Source: Acidobacteriota bacterium
GTDB taxonomy: Bacteria > Acidobacteriota > Terriglobia > Terriglobales > Acidobacteriaceae
Reading direction: 5' to 3'
Assembly: GCA_013288805.1 (NCBI GenBank)
Contig: JABDBE010000015.1
Coordinates: 1 to 56,407 of the forward strand
DNA length: 56,407 bases
The notes beneath the pieces were generated by a model. It was not told the origin of the DNA and searched no databases. It saw only the letters and a program-made list of their open reading frames with translations. Below, piece by piece: positions 26,940-39,691 of this stretch. The stretch's first letter is position 1. Every line of letters starts with the position of its first letter. The position numbers and the translations under genes are program-made.

Positions 26940-27109
26940 TCAAGGCCTATCGGCAGAAAGGGGCTTTTTGTTTAACGATCGACTGCCTTGAGTTCTGCGG
27001 TTCAATGATGCGAAGGGTGCTGGTCGTCGCTGAGCAGCCTATAACCCGATCTCGGTCCCATTGAGATCAGCTGGGGCTGAGTGAAATTGGCCATGAGTCG
27101 GCTGCACCG

Positions 27110-28351
<1,242 letters not shown>

Positions 28352-28597
28352 CTACTTCCCGCCTTTCGCATGCTTGCCGATATAGTCGATCGCATCCTGC
28401 ACGGTGCGGATCTTCTCGGCATCCTCGTCGGGAATCTCGATCTCAAAGGATTCTTCGAACGCCATGACCAATTCCACGGTGTCCAGAGAGTCGGCTCCCA
28501 GATCGTCCACGAACGAGGCATTTTGTGTGACTTCGCCCTCATCCACTCCCAATTGTTCCACGATAATTTGTTTCACTTTTTCGTCAACGGCTGCCAT
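28352..28597 (-). CDS. acpP: Acyl carrier protein (copy 1, next to fabF)
   Basis: 81 aa from the ATG at 28597, preceded by AAGGAGAAC. The phosphopantetheine serine is in '[19 protein letters not shown]'. It has the typical acidic ACP sequence ending 'IGKHAKGGK'. The frame extends upstream through a repeat to 28681, which is not ACP sequence. It abuts fabF. A second, very similar ACP lies 98 bases upstream. Confidence 0.95.
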   Translation of the reverse strand: MAAVDEKVKQIIVEQLGVDEGEVTQNASFVDDLGADSLDTVELVMAFEESFEIEIPDEDAEKIRTVQDAIDYIGKHAKGGK

Positions 28598-28629
28598 GAG
28601 TTCTCCTTGCGATTGCGTGTATGTCACGA

Positions 28630-28680
28630 TGGAGGACGGGCGTCGCACCCGTCCAGCCGGGCGGGGACGCCCAGCCTCCA
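28630..28680. repeat. Compound GC palindrome between the two acpP genes
   Basis: Outer arms TGGAGG/CCTCCA enclose GACGGG...CCCGTC and GGGCGGGGACGCCC. The core matches the palindromes inside ispE and selA. As RNA it would make a strong hairpin between the two ACP genes and may set their relative expression. Confidence 0.7.
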
Positions 28681-28695
28681 TTTTGGAAGTGCAAC

Positions 28696-28959
28696 TTACT
28701 TGGCCACTTTGGCGTGCTTATCGATGTAATCCATGGCATCCTGAACCGAGCGGATCTTCTCCGCATCCTCATCAGGAATCTCCAGATCGAATGCTTCCTC
28801 GAGGGCCATCACCAGTTCAACCTGGTCCAGTGAGTCCGCGCCTAAGTCGTCGACGAACGAAGCGCTGGGCGTAACCTCGGCTTCGTCGACTCCCAGTTGT
28901 TCGCTGATAATCTGCTTTACTTTTTCATTGATCTCTTTCAACTTTTCTCCAACGGCCAT
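28696..28959 (-). CDS. acpP: Acyl carrier protein (copy 2)
   Basis: 87 aa, start ATG at 28959 after GGAGGTGG. Serine attachment site '[19 protein letters not shown]'. It is near-identical in layout to copy 1, with extra N-terminal residues ('[12 protein letters not shown]') and end 'IDKHAKVAK'. It leads the acpP-acpP-fabF operon. The two copies differ at scattered positions throughout, so the duplication is not very recent. Whether they serve different pathways cannot be told from sequence. Confidence 0.94.
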   Translation of the reverse strand: MAVGEKLKEINEKVKQIISEQLGVDEAEVTPSASFVDDLGADSLDQVELVMALEEAFDLEIPDEDAEKIRSVQDAMDYIDKHAKVAK

Positions 28960-29188
28960 AGCAATCCACCTCCCGAAGAATCGTAAAAGGGAACGAGTAG
29001 TGTACTGGCCAGCACGAATCGATGTAAAGGCGAGTCCTCCGCAACCAAATCAGACTGCGGTCGGCTCTAAGAAGTCCCATAAGAATCCTAACTGCTGAAA
29101 GTTGCCCGGTCAAACGTCATGGTCAACAGAAAGCGCGGTTTTTTCAAGAGGTATGATGGTTGCCGATCAAGAAGCAAGGAGGGTAAGA

Positions 29189-29625
29189 GTGAAACGTATC
29201 TTATGGTTCACGCTTCTGATTTGTCCCTTTGCCTTTGGCGGCTGTCCGACCGGGCAGACCAGAGACGAGGGTGCCTTGATTAAGACCGAGCAATCCTGGG
29301 CGCAGGCTCTCGATCAGCACGATTCCGACGCGGTGGCTGCCTGCTGGCCGACGAATTTCAGGAGGTGGATCTTCATGGAATGCTGCGCGACCGTGCCGAA
29401 AACTTGGCGAGCGTCATCCACCGTCAACCCGGACGCAATCAATTGAGCGAATTGCATCCGCACGTCTACGGAGAATTCGGCTATGTTCGTGGATTAAACA
29501 CCGTGATCGACGCCGATGGGCAACCTCGCGCCAAGGTCCGGTTCACCGACATCTTCGTCTACCGTGAGGGCCGCTGGCTCGCGGTAGCCGGGCAAGAGTC
29601 CCTGGTGAGCGAAGCATCGAAATGA
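29189..29625 (+). pseudogene. Exported DUF4440 (NTF2-like) protein, frameshifted
   Basis: GTG at 29189 follows a strong AAGGAGGG and starts a signal sequence ending 'FAFGGC', a possible lipobox. The frame then reads 'ALIKTEQSWAQALDQHDSDAVAACW', the DUF4440 N-terminal part, and stops making sense. From about 29348 the next frame continues 'ADEFQEVDLHGMLRDRAENL...FTDIFVYREGRWLAVAGQES', the rest of the fold. One missing base at the GG of 29346-29347 explains both halves: a third G restores 'CWADEF'. This is either a real frameshift or a homopolymer sequencing error. Confidence 0.8.
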
Positions 29626-29640
29626 GGCGATGAGAGAATC

Positions 29641-30090
<450 letters not shown>

Positions 30091-30142
30091 GTGCGATGCA
30101 GGCGCGGGCGTCCTCGCCTTTCTAGGCCGCCAGGCACAGAAC

Positions 30143-30988
30143 CTACAGAGCCGGCAGCCGGTACAATTCTTCCAGCACCTTGCGCGTGTTGGTCAGGATT
30201 TCTTCAACTTTTTCCGCGGAATAATCGCGATTGAACATCTCAGGGTCGTGAATGGCTTTATTGCCTGCCTTGGCCACTTCACGGGCGCAACGCGGACGAG
30301 CATCAGTCAAAAGGTGTTTCTCCACTGCCATTCCCAGCATGTCATGGATTGAATGATTGGTTTCACTTTGCGGATCGGCGACTTCCTTGAGTGCTCCCTC
30401 TAGAATGGCGCGGCAGAACACCGCACAGGCTAAGTGAAAACCATACAGATAGCAGCGATGGGCCTCCTCAAAGAGAAATTGAACTCGTCGGTTAGGAACG
30501 ATTTCGAGCCCCACGCGGTTCAGCGCCGAGGCGCGGGAAACAATTTTGTTCAGCTTGCCGAGAATTTCTTCAGAGTAGTAACGATCGAGCGCATCCAGTT
30601 GGCCCTTGACTGCGGGCTGGCTTTCAAGGACCGGCGAAACGCGTCCAGCGGCGATCGGGCCAAACGCCTGTCCCAGAGCTTTCCGGGTTTCAGGCGTCAG
30701 TTCATCCATCAGTTTCTTGAACTGGTCCGCAAGTGAATCTACCGTTGGAGGGTTTGAAAGCGAGGTTCGTTCAATAGCGACAGTGCGCGCAACATGGTCA
30801 TAAACCAGATGGCGCATCTTCTGAAAGACAGCCTCGTCTTGGTTTGCATCGCCGCAGTCCGCCTCGCGAGATGCGCCGCGACCGACGCCGAACAACCAGC
30901 CTTCTCCCGCTGGCTCATAGTTGTCGTCATTGATGTGCCGCAGAATTTCAGCAAGCAGCTGGGCCCGTTTCGAAGGATGCTCGGTCAA
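30143..30988 (-). CDS. DUF4145-like hypothetical protein
   Basis: 281 aa. The C-terminal ~110 residues ('RCYLYGFHLACAVFCRAILEGAL' region, then 'AGNKAIHDPE') resemble the helical DUF4145/HEPN-like fold, where a bundle of helices with a conserved Leu-Glu recurs. The N-terminal ~150 residues are not recognised. DUF4145 domains occur in restriction and toxin-like proteins but also alone; no partner is adjacent here, so no role is claimed. Cytoplasmic, no signal peptide. Confidence 0.7.
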   Translation of the reverse strand: MTEHPSKRAQLLAEILRHINDDNYEPAGEGWLFGVGRGASREADCGDANQDEAVFQKMRHLVYDHVARTVAIERTSLSNPPTVDSLADQFKKLMDELTPETRKALGQAFGPIAAGRVSPVLESQPAVKGQLDALDRYYSEEILGKLNKIVSRASALNRVGLEIVPNRRVQFLFEEAHRCYLYGFHLACAVFCRAILEGALKEVADPQSETNHSIHDMLGMAVEKHLLTDARPRCAREVAKAGNKAIHDPEMFNRDYSAEKVEEILTNTRKVLEELYRLPAL

Positions 30989-31107
30989 CTCCGGCCTCCT
31001 TGCCTACAAGGGATTTGTTATGGCCAGTTTAGCCTCGGCCTACGACAGGAGACATAGTGAGCTGTGTCTCTACCGCGTCTCTGGGGTGGCCCACCCCTCA
31101 AGGCGGT

Positions 31108-33807
<2,700 letters not shown>

Positions 33808-33929
33808 AGAAAATTGCCTTCCTGACAAAATAGATGCGACCCCGGGCGGCAAGAACCAAGCCGGAGCAGCATGTCAACTAGTTAGTTTAGTCGTTTCCAG
33901 GAAGAATTGCGTGGCGCGACGACCTTTCG

Positions 33930-34445
33930 TCACGGCGCCTTGGGCAGTGTGTATTCGAAGTCATACGAGTGCTTTCCGTCGGTGATGGTAATCGTCATCT
34001 TGCCGGCGATGCCAACCAGTTGGCCAGTGCCCGAATCCGGCACCACGGTGATGGACAGTTGTGTCGCGCCCCTGTTTGAGCTTCCGCTGTGCTGCAGGAC
34101 GAAACTCCCTGTGTGACCATACACCGTTCCGATGACCCGCTCGATGGCGACATAACCGGCCGAACCCTTAACGTCCGTCATGGCGGTCAACATCTGAATT
34201 TTGCTCGTGCCTTCGATATCGCCGTGAAACTGTTTGTCGCCCGACATCCGGCCCAGGGTCGCGCCCTCGGCCTTGTCCTCCGGTGGCTGAGGAGTCAGCT
34301 TTACTTCAAACGCTCCAGTTGCGTGCGCCGCCATAGCCGACCCTTTCTGAGCGTCAGAATTCGACGCCTGTGTTTGCGCATACCCCGCAATCTCACCGCA
34401 AAACCAGATGACCGTGATGACGCCAACCACTACCGTGTTCGCCAT
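33930..34445 (-). CDS. Exported DUF3224 protein
   Basis: About 171 aa from the ATG at 34445. A signal peptide (residues 1-24, '[20 protein letters not shown]') precedes a DUF3224-type beta-rich domain: '[10 protein letters not shown]', '[20 protein letters not shown]', 'GSFVLQHSG', and a C-terminal '[26 protein letters not shown]'. Many DUF3224 proteins lack the signal peptide, so export is a feature of this copy. Function unknown. Confidence 0.83.
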   Translation of the reverse strand: MANTVVVGVITVIWFCGEIAGYAQTQASNSDAQKGSAMAAHATGAFEVKLTPQPPEDKAEGATLGRMSGDKQFHGDIEGTSKIQMLTAMTDVKGSAGYVAIERVIGTVYGHTGSFVLQHSGSSNRGATQLSITVVPDSGTGQLVGIAGKMTITITDGKHSYDFEYTLPKAP

Positions 34446-34607
34446 TGCTCCATTATGCCGCTTTTTGTGCGCTGGAAATAGACGCTCCAAGGGCGCTTGG
34501 TAGGATCAGTCAGATCGAGTGCCAATTCGGGGTATTCAGGTTAAGACTTGCGCTTTGAAAGTGGTCAAGGCACGCTTGACAGAATCTCAACTGAGGTCAC
34601 AGCTCCA

Positions 34608-34838
34608 ATGCTTTCGATTCACGCCAAGATTGATCGCACCCAGCGTTTGCTTCGGATGCTGGAGGAAGATGCTCCGCTGCTCGCCGCCCGCGTTGCCCCG
34701 TTGACTCCCGAGCGCCAGCAGTCGGCTAAAGACTATGCCGCCCGACTCACCGCACATGCCCGCGCAGAACTTGAAAAGCTGATCGAGGAAGGCTCCTTCT
34801 GGGATTCCAACGACCGCACTCCCCAAGCCGCCGACTAG
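34608..34838 (+). CDS. Small hypothetical protein
   Basis: 76 aa from the ATG at 34608 ('MLSIHAKIDRTQRLL'), not recognised. Helical, rich in Arg/Ala/Leu, with no membrane segment. Good codon use for this genome and a plausible soluble helical protein, but no clear ribosome binding site. Confidence 0.5.
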   Translation: MLSIHAKIDRTQRLLRMLEEDAPLLAARVAPLTPERQQSAKDYAARLTAHARAELEKLIEEGSFWDSNDRTPQAAD

Positions 34839-34877
34839 CATTTTGTGTCGACAAGCAAGGATTTGTCGGCGCGGCCA

Positions 34878-35050
34878 TCAAACCAAAAATAACTCCATAT
34901 ATACATCGGCCCGCTCGTACGGGGAGGGGACTATTCGGCTTGGATCGATGTGCTTGAATCCCACGGATTCATACAGCCGAATCGCAGGCGTCAGCGCATG
35001 GTTGGTTTCCAGATAGAACCTTCGTGCGCCCGCACGAATGTGGCGATTCA
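34878..35050 (-). pseudogene. GNAT acetyltransferase, C-terminal remnant
   Basis: Reading on the minus strand, 'AGARRFYLETNHALTPAIRLYESVGF' and 'ERADVYMELFL' are the last third of a GNAT acetyltransferase, including the usual 'A..LYE..GF' near the acetyl-CoA pocket. No N-terminal half is found upstream; instead the sequence passes into an unrelated gene fragment on the other strand at about 35035-35055. Right boundary is therefore approximate. Confidence 0.65.
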
Positions 35051-35307
35051 TGTAACCCAGACTGTGCACAAGACTGGTCTGTTCCGCTGGATGCGGCATC
35101 CTTCATACTCGGGGATGCTCCTGATCTTTACGGCCATTGGCTTAAGCCAACGCAACTGGGTGAGCCTGGCGATCATGCTGGTCTTTCCCACGGCGGCCTT
35201 GTTATATCGCATCCACGTCGAGGAGATGGCGTTGACCGAGGGGTTTGGCGAAGATTTACTTGGAATACAGCCGCTTCACGAAGCGGCTGGTGCCCGGGAT
35301 CTACTGA
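35045..35307 (+). pseudogene. Isoprenylcysteine methyltransferase-like remnant, frameshifted
   Basis: 'TGLFRWMRHPSYSGMLLIF' and 'IHVEEMALTEGFGED' match the C-terminal part of ICMT/PEMT-type membrane methyltransferases, including the RHPxYxG signature. After 'GFGED' the frame loses similarity, and the next frame reads 'LEYSRFTKRLVPGIY' then stops at 35305-35307, the expected family C-terminus. One extra T at 35254-35256 explains the shift. The N-terminal half is missing. Left boundary is approximate, at the junction with the GNAT remnant. Confidence 0.7.
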
Positions 35308-35325
35308 TGGAGATTAGGGGTGCGC

Positions 35326-36231
35326 TCAGGCCGTCTGTCCAGCCATGGCATGGACAGACTCAGACTCCCGAAGCTGTTGGTCGTCGATCGTAGTCTCCTC
35401 CCACAAAGTCCGGTCACGCAGTAAGCGGGAGACCAAGGCTGTATGCATCGCATGGCCCGCCCGGTCGGCAACCACGTTGCCGAGAATCTGTTTGCCCAGG
35501 AGCGCGAGGTCACCGATAAGGTCCAACACCTTGTGCCGCACGAATTCATCGGCGAAGCGCAGCGGCGGATTCTCGACGCCATCTCTCGTCAGTACCACGC
35601 AGTTCTCTCGCGAGGCGCCTCGGATCAATCCCATATTGCGCAGCGTCTTCTCATCCTGGCGTGAACCGAAGGTGCGCGCCGCGGCAATTTCGCGGAAGTA
35701 ATTGCCGTTCGCCAGCTCCACGCTCAAGGTTTCCTTGCCGATCAGCGGGTGCGGAAAGTCGATGGTGTAAGACACGGAATAGGTATCTGCTGGATATACC
35801 GCGATAAATTTGTCGCCTTCGCGCATCTCGAGGCTGTGCCGAATGCGAAGATAGGTTCGTGGGCGCCGCTGCTTCCGGATTCCTGCCTGCTGAATCAATT
35901 CCACAAACGGCTGCGCGCTCCCATCCAGAATAGGCAGTTCAAGATTGTCGAGCTCAATGATGGCATTATCGATGCCGGTGCCGATGAACGCGGAAAGCAA
36001 ATGTTCGGTGGTGGAAATCAGCACGCCCTTTTTCATCAGACTGGTGGCGTAACTGACGCGCGCGACGTTGCGGCTGACGGCTTCGACCTCAAAACCGTCC
36101 AGATCAACGCGGTGAAACACAATACCGGACCCCGCGGGTGCGGGCAGAATTCTCAAGTGGACGGGAGCGCCGCTGTGCAGACCTACCCCGGCGCATTCCA
36201 CCGCCCCACGAATTGTTTGCTCGTGTCTCAG
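35326..36231 (-). CDS. lpxC: UDP-3-O-acyl-N-acetylglucosamine deacetylase
   Basis: Zinc enzyme of the first committed step of lipid A synthesis, so the cell is expected to have an LPS-type outer membrane. Zinc and catalytic motifs are present: 'STTEHLLSAF', 'RHKVLDLIGDLALLG', 'GHAMHTAL'. The family N-terminus reads back without a break as 'RHEQTIRGAVECAGVGLHSG', nine codons before the first GTG (36201). An in-frame TGA two codons before a CTG (36231) leaves only CTG or ATT as start in that stretch. I give CTG 36231; GTG 36201 would remove conserved residues. Confidence 0.88.
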   Translation of the reverse strand: MRHEQTIRGAVECAGVGLHSGAPVHLRILPAPAGSGIVFHRVDLDGFEVEAVSRNVARVSYATSLMKKGVLISTTEHLLSAFIGTGIDNAIIELDNLELPILDGSAQPFVELIQQAGIRKQRRPRTYLRIRHSLEMREGDKFIAVYPADTYSVSYTIDFPHPLIGKETLSVELANGNYFREIAAARTFGSRQDEKTLRNMGLIRGASRENCVVLTRDGVENPPLRFADEFVRHKVLDLIGDLALLGKQILGNVVADRAGHAMHTALVSRLLRDRTLWEETTIDDQQLRESESVHAMAGQTA

Positions 36232-36405
36232 CCTTCAGTTCTCTTATCTGTTGTTAGATGAAGAGATTACAGCCCCTGGCCCCGAGTCTGGCTGTGGTAA
36301 TTTAGCCACGATTCGTGGGTTTTACCCGACGAGTGTCTTGGAGACTTGAGGGTAAACCTAGCGTCAGCAGGAACTTAGCCTGTGAAGAAAGCAATCCGGG
36401 GATGG

Positions 36406-37227
36406 TTAGTTTTTGGATGCGGGTTTGTTGGGATCATAAGTAACATCGGCCGCAAACATGGAATCGCTCAGTGCTTTGTTGTAGCTCACCGAGTTCATGA
36501 AGCGCTGGTTGGCCATATCGCCGTTATAAAACCGGGTAACGCTGAAAGGGGTCATGACCCCTTGTACCGGGCGATAGTTGTCGTAGACCTCGTCTTCGAT
36601 GTTGCGCTGCTTATCGGTCGGATCGCGCCAGGAGTAAGTCTTTTTCACCGGCAGATGCGAATTCGAATCGATGCACAACGTAACGCTCTGATCGTTCGCG
36701 GTCATGATCGTGACTTGCTCCGCATCTTTCTGCGCGGCTATGGTATGCCCTTCGTAAAACAGCGCAATGCCCGGTTGAGTCAGCCATTTGCGAATCACCC
36801 AATCCAGCGAATATTGGCGCCGCCGGACATAATCGCTTACCGCCTTGGGATCGTCGGTGCGGGTACCTTTGTACGTGATCTCGAAACCCTGGTCGCCCCG
36901 GTACACGTACACCACATCGCGTTTCTTGGTGAGTTCGACGCGGTCCCGGTCTGGGAATTTGTAGAAGCGCCAGAAGAGCACTCCAGTACCCTCCGATTCT
37001 CCCAGATGAAAACTGTAGGTCCGGCCTTCCTGGCTGACGTCTTCGATATTCAGGTAAGCATTGCCACCCAGCGCATCCAACATTTGATCAAGCAGAGCCT
37101 TGGCTTTGCGGGCATTCTCCTGGTCAACCGGAATCGATTGCGCCGTAGACGCAGGAGCAGGTGTGGGCTGGGTCGCCTGCCCAAGGGCGAACGCGCTAAA
37201 GAAAAAAGCGGATAGAAGATACTTCAT
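36406..37227 (-). CDS. Exported LolA-like hypothetical protein
   Basis: 273 aa with a signal peptide ('MKYLLSAFFFSAFALGQA'). The mature part is beta-rich: 'ALLDQMLDALGGNAYLNIEDVSQEGRTYSF', 'RVELTKKRDVVYVYRGDQGFEITY', 'LCIDSNSHLPVKKTYSWRDP', 'VYDNYRPVQGVMTPFSVTRFYNG'. This layout matches outer-membrane lipoprotein-sorting-like proteins of the LolA/LolB fold, a tentative call. It is transcribed in the same direction as lpxC but about 175 bases upstream of it. An ATG three codons earlier (37236) is also possible. Confidence 0.75.
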   Translation of the reverse strand: MKYLLSAFFFSAFALGQATQPTPAPASTAQSIPVDQENARKAKALLDQMLDALGGNAYLNIEDVSQEGRTYSFHLGESEGTGVLFWRFYKFPDRDRVELTKKRDVVYVYRGDQGFEITYKGTRTDDPKAVSDYVRRRQYSLDWVIRKWLTQPGIALFYEGHTIAAQKDAEQVTIMTANDQSVTLCIDSNSHLPVKKTYSWRDPTDKQRNIEDEVYDNYRPVQGVMTPFSVTRFYNGDMANQRFMNSVSYNKALSDSMFAADVTYDPNKPASKN

Positions 37228-37266
37228 GGTTGCCATTAATTAGACGCGGACATCGCCATTGTAGCT

Positions 37267-37292
37267 GCCCGTCCGTCCAGTGTGGGACGGGC
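37267..37292. repeat. GC palindrome upstream of the LolA-like gene
   Basis: Perfect 8-bp arms GCCCGTCC/GGACGGGC with a 10-base loop, in the gap between two minus-strand genes. The core matches the palindromes in ispE and selA. Confidence 0.65.
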
Positions 37293-37325
37293 GCGCTTGG
37301 CTCGCTTCCGTATCGAACTGCGACA

Positions 37326-38102
37326 CTATCCCGCCAGCACGGCACCGCCGTTCACATTGAAAACCTCCCCGGTGATGAAACCCGCCGCAGGTGTACACAA
37401 AAACAGGATCGGCGCCGCGATTTCCTCTGGTTTCGCAACTCGTCCCAATGGAATGGTCGCGAAGATGGTAGCCCGGCTCTTCGGATCATTCAGCGCGGCT
37501 GCCGACATATCCGTGTCCACCCAGCCAGGCGCTACGCAATTCACGTAGATGCCATCACGCGCCAGTTCGGTGGATAGCCCTTTCACCATGCTGATCAATG
37601 CGCCCTTGGTGGCTGCGTAGTCACAATGAAAAGCTTCGCCACGCTGTCCGGCGGTAGAACTTACGAGCACGATGTGACCTGCGACGCGGCCCGACTTTTC
37701 TTGCTTCTTCATTTGAGCAACGGAATGCTTAATCAACGCGAAGACGCTGTCCAGGTTAACCGTGAGCGTGCGTCGCCATTGCGAATCATCCATCTGATCG
37801 ACGGGCACGTTTTCAGCTGGCCACACACCGTGATTGGCAACCAGGATATCGAGCCGCCCGAAATGCTTCACCGCGCTTGCCACCAGTGCCTGCGCCGTCT
37901 CGGTTCCAGAAAGATTACAGGCGACTGCGGCACACTTGTCCCCGCCTGACTCCTTGACCAATTCATCCGCCTGCGTCTTCGACTTCTCGTAACTGAACAC
38001 CACCCGCGCGCCCGCAGCCACGAACATTCGCACCGCAGCCGAGCCGATGCCCCGCGAACCGCCGGTGATCAGGGCAACTTTGCCAGAGAGGGAAAGATGC
38101 AT
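37326..38102 (-). CDS. SDR family oxidoreductase (FabG-like)
   Basis: 258 aa NAD(P)-dependent short-chain dehydrogenase. The nucleotide motif 'TGGSRGIGSAAV', 'NHG' (NAG equivalent), Ser in 'LVSSTAGQRGE', the catalytic 'YAATK', and the C-terminal 'GEVFNVNGGAVLAG' are all present. Closest in style to 3-oxoacyl-ACP reductases, but it is not near the fab genes, so the substrate is left open. It is divergent from the multicopper oxidase, 101 bases apart. Confidence 0.9.
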   Translation of the reverse strand: MHLSLSGKVALITGGSRGIGSAAVRMFVAAGARVVFSYEKSKTQADELVKESGGDKCAAVACNLSGTETAQALVASAVKHFGRLDILVANHGVWPAENVPVDQMDDSQWRRTLTVNLDSVFALIKHSVAQMKKQEKSGRVAGHIVLVSSTAGQRGEAFHCDYAATKGALISMVKGLSTELARDGIYVNCVAPGWVDTDMSAAALNDPKSRATIFATIPLGRVAKPEEIAAPILFLCTPAAGFITGEVFNVNGGAVLAG

Positions 38103-38203
38103 ATGCCTAGTTTCGGGGTTTAAGTTCGAACTTGCAAGCGACAGAATGGTGCGACAATTATCCTGGTCTCGTAACGCGGTCTTCGCAATAGCACGAGGAA
38201 GAG

Positions 38204-39559
38204 ATGGACCGGAGACAATTCTTAGAATTGATAGGCGGCGCGGCGTGTTGGGATGCTGCGTCGCGTCTCGCGGCCCAACAATCGCCAGTCTTGCCTACCG
38301 ATTTCACGCTGCGCATCTCGCCTGTCGAGCTTGAGACTGCGCCCGGCCGGATCATCAAAACCATCGGATACAACGGCTCGGCGCCGGGTCCAGTCCTGCG
38401 TTTGCAAGAAGGCAAACCCGTCACCATAGAAGTTCAGAACGACACGTCCGATCAGGAATTCGTGCACTGGCATGGTCTCTTTGTTCCCTCCGATGTGGAC
38501 GGCGTCGGAGACGAGGGAACGCCGGCCGTTCCGGCTCATGGCAAACAGCGATACTCATTTGTGCCACGCCCTTCAGGAACCCGCTGGTACCACACCCACG
38601 TCTTCGCCGGACGCGATCTGAAGCGCAGTACATATTCGGGCCAGTTCGGCGTCCTCTATATTGAGCCCAAGAACGAACCTGGCGATTACGATGCGGAAGT
38701 GTTTCTCACTCTGCACGGATGGGATCCTTTCTTAAGCACCATGGGCGACGACGAGGGTTTTCTGGAGGTGGGTTACAAGAGTTATTCGATCAACAGTCAT
38801 GCGCTGGGGAGCGGGGATCCCATCCGCGTGCAAAAGGGGCAAAGAGTTATTTTTCGGATTGTGAACTCCAGCGCCACGTTGCTTCACCGCGTTGCGCTCA
38901 GCGGTCACTCTTTCACGGTGCTCAGTCTCGACGGAAACCCGGTGCCCACGCCGCGCACCGTCGATGTGCTTGAACTCGGCCCGGCGGAACGAGTGGATGC
39001 GATCGTCACTATGAATCGACCGGGCGTCTGGATTCTCGGTGAACTCGACGACAAGATACGGAGCGCGGGTCTCGGCACGACAATCGAATATGCCAATGAG
39101 AAAGGTCCGGCGCAATGGCTCGCCCCGACCGTCACTCCCTGGGACTACACGATTTTCGGGCGCGCCCCGAGCGCGCCACCTCCAGACATCGAAGTCATTC
39201 CCTTAATCTTCCGCAGCAAGTTTGCCGGCAACCGATGGGTTCAGCATTGGACGATTAACGGCAAGTCTTATCCCAAGACCGATCCCATCCTGGTGAAAGC
39301 CAACCAGAAGTATCGGCTTCGATTCGACAATCAGAGTGCCGAAGCCCATCCCGTCCATCTGCATCGGCATTCGTTTGAATTGACCAGGGTCGCAGGCAAA
39401 CCTACAGCCGGGATTCTCAAAGACGTCGTCATGGTGCCTGCTCGTGATCAGGTCGAGGTGGATTTATTAGCCGACAACCCCGGGCCGTCGCTCTTCCACT
39501 GTCACATGCAACTGCACATGGATTTCGGCTTCATGGCCATGCTTCGCTACAAAGATTGA
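38204..39559 (+). CDS. Multicopper oxidase
   Basis: 451 aa, with three cupredoxin domains and all four copper-binding clusters: 'HWHG' and 'HTH' in the first domain, 'HPVHLHRHS' and 'HCHMQLHMDFGFM' in the last, where the Cys is the type-1 ligand flanked by type-3 histidines. The N-terminus 'MDRRQFLELIGGAA' has a Tat-type twin arginine. It is therefore probably exported folded and oxidises a small phenolic or metal substrate with O2. No methionine-rich loop of CueO type is obvious. Confidence 0.92.
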   Translation: MDRRQFLELIGGAACWDAASRLAAQQSPVLPTDFTLRISPVELETAPGRIIKTIGYNGSAPGPVLRLQEGKPVTIEVQNDTSDQEFVHWHGLFVPSDVDGVGDEGTPAVPAHGKQRYSFVPRPSGTRWYHTHVFAGRDLKRSTYSGQFGVLYIEPKNEPGDYDAEVFLTLHGWDPFLSTMGDDEGFLEVGYKSYSINSHALGSGDPIRVQKGQRVIFRIVNSSATLLHRVALSGHSFTVLSLDGNPVPTPRTVDVLELGPAERVDAIVTMNRPGVWILGELDDKIRSAGLGTTIEYANEKGPAQWLAPTVTPWDYTIFGRAPSAPPPDIEVIPLIFRSKFAGNRWVQHWTINGKSYPKTDPILVKANQKYRLRFDNQSAEAHPVHLHRHSFELTRVAGKPTAGILKDVVMVPARDQVEVDLLADNPGPSLFHCHMQLHMDFGFMAMLRYKD

Positions 39560-39649
39560 AACGGTAATTGTCAGCGTGGTGCAGGCATCGTGGGCATTTG
39601 GCGGCAATTGTCCGGATGCGTAAATAACGAAGTGTTGGGTTCACTGAAG

Positions 39650-39691
39650 CTTATAAACAACAAACGACCCGCAGGCAGTTGAACCTGCGGG
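39650..39691 (-). terminator. Rho-independent terminator of the small RNA/peptide gene
   Basis: Minus-strand stem CCCGCAGG/CCTGCGGG, 8 bp, followed by TCGTTTGTTGTTT. On the plus strand no T-run follows, so it serves the minus strand and faces the end of the multicopper oxidase gene. Confidence 0.75.

Noticed and set aside
26193-26975. 260-aa plus-strand frame opposite the hybrid kinase
   Set aside because: Arg/Gln-rich composition typical of an antisense shadow; the membrane domain on the other strand is clearly real.
31085-31107. GGGGTGG/CCACCCC palindrome as an acnA terminator
   Set aside because: No T-run follows on either strand; more likely another small repeat.
36382-37215. 277-aa plus-strand frame opposite the LolA-like gene
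   Set aside because: The minus-strand frame has a proper signal peptide and beta-rich mature part; the plus frame is its shadow.
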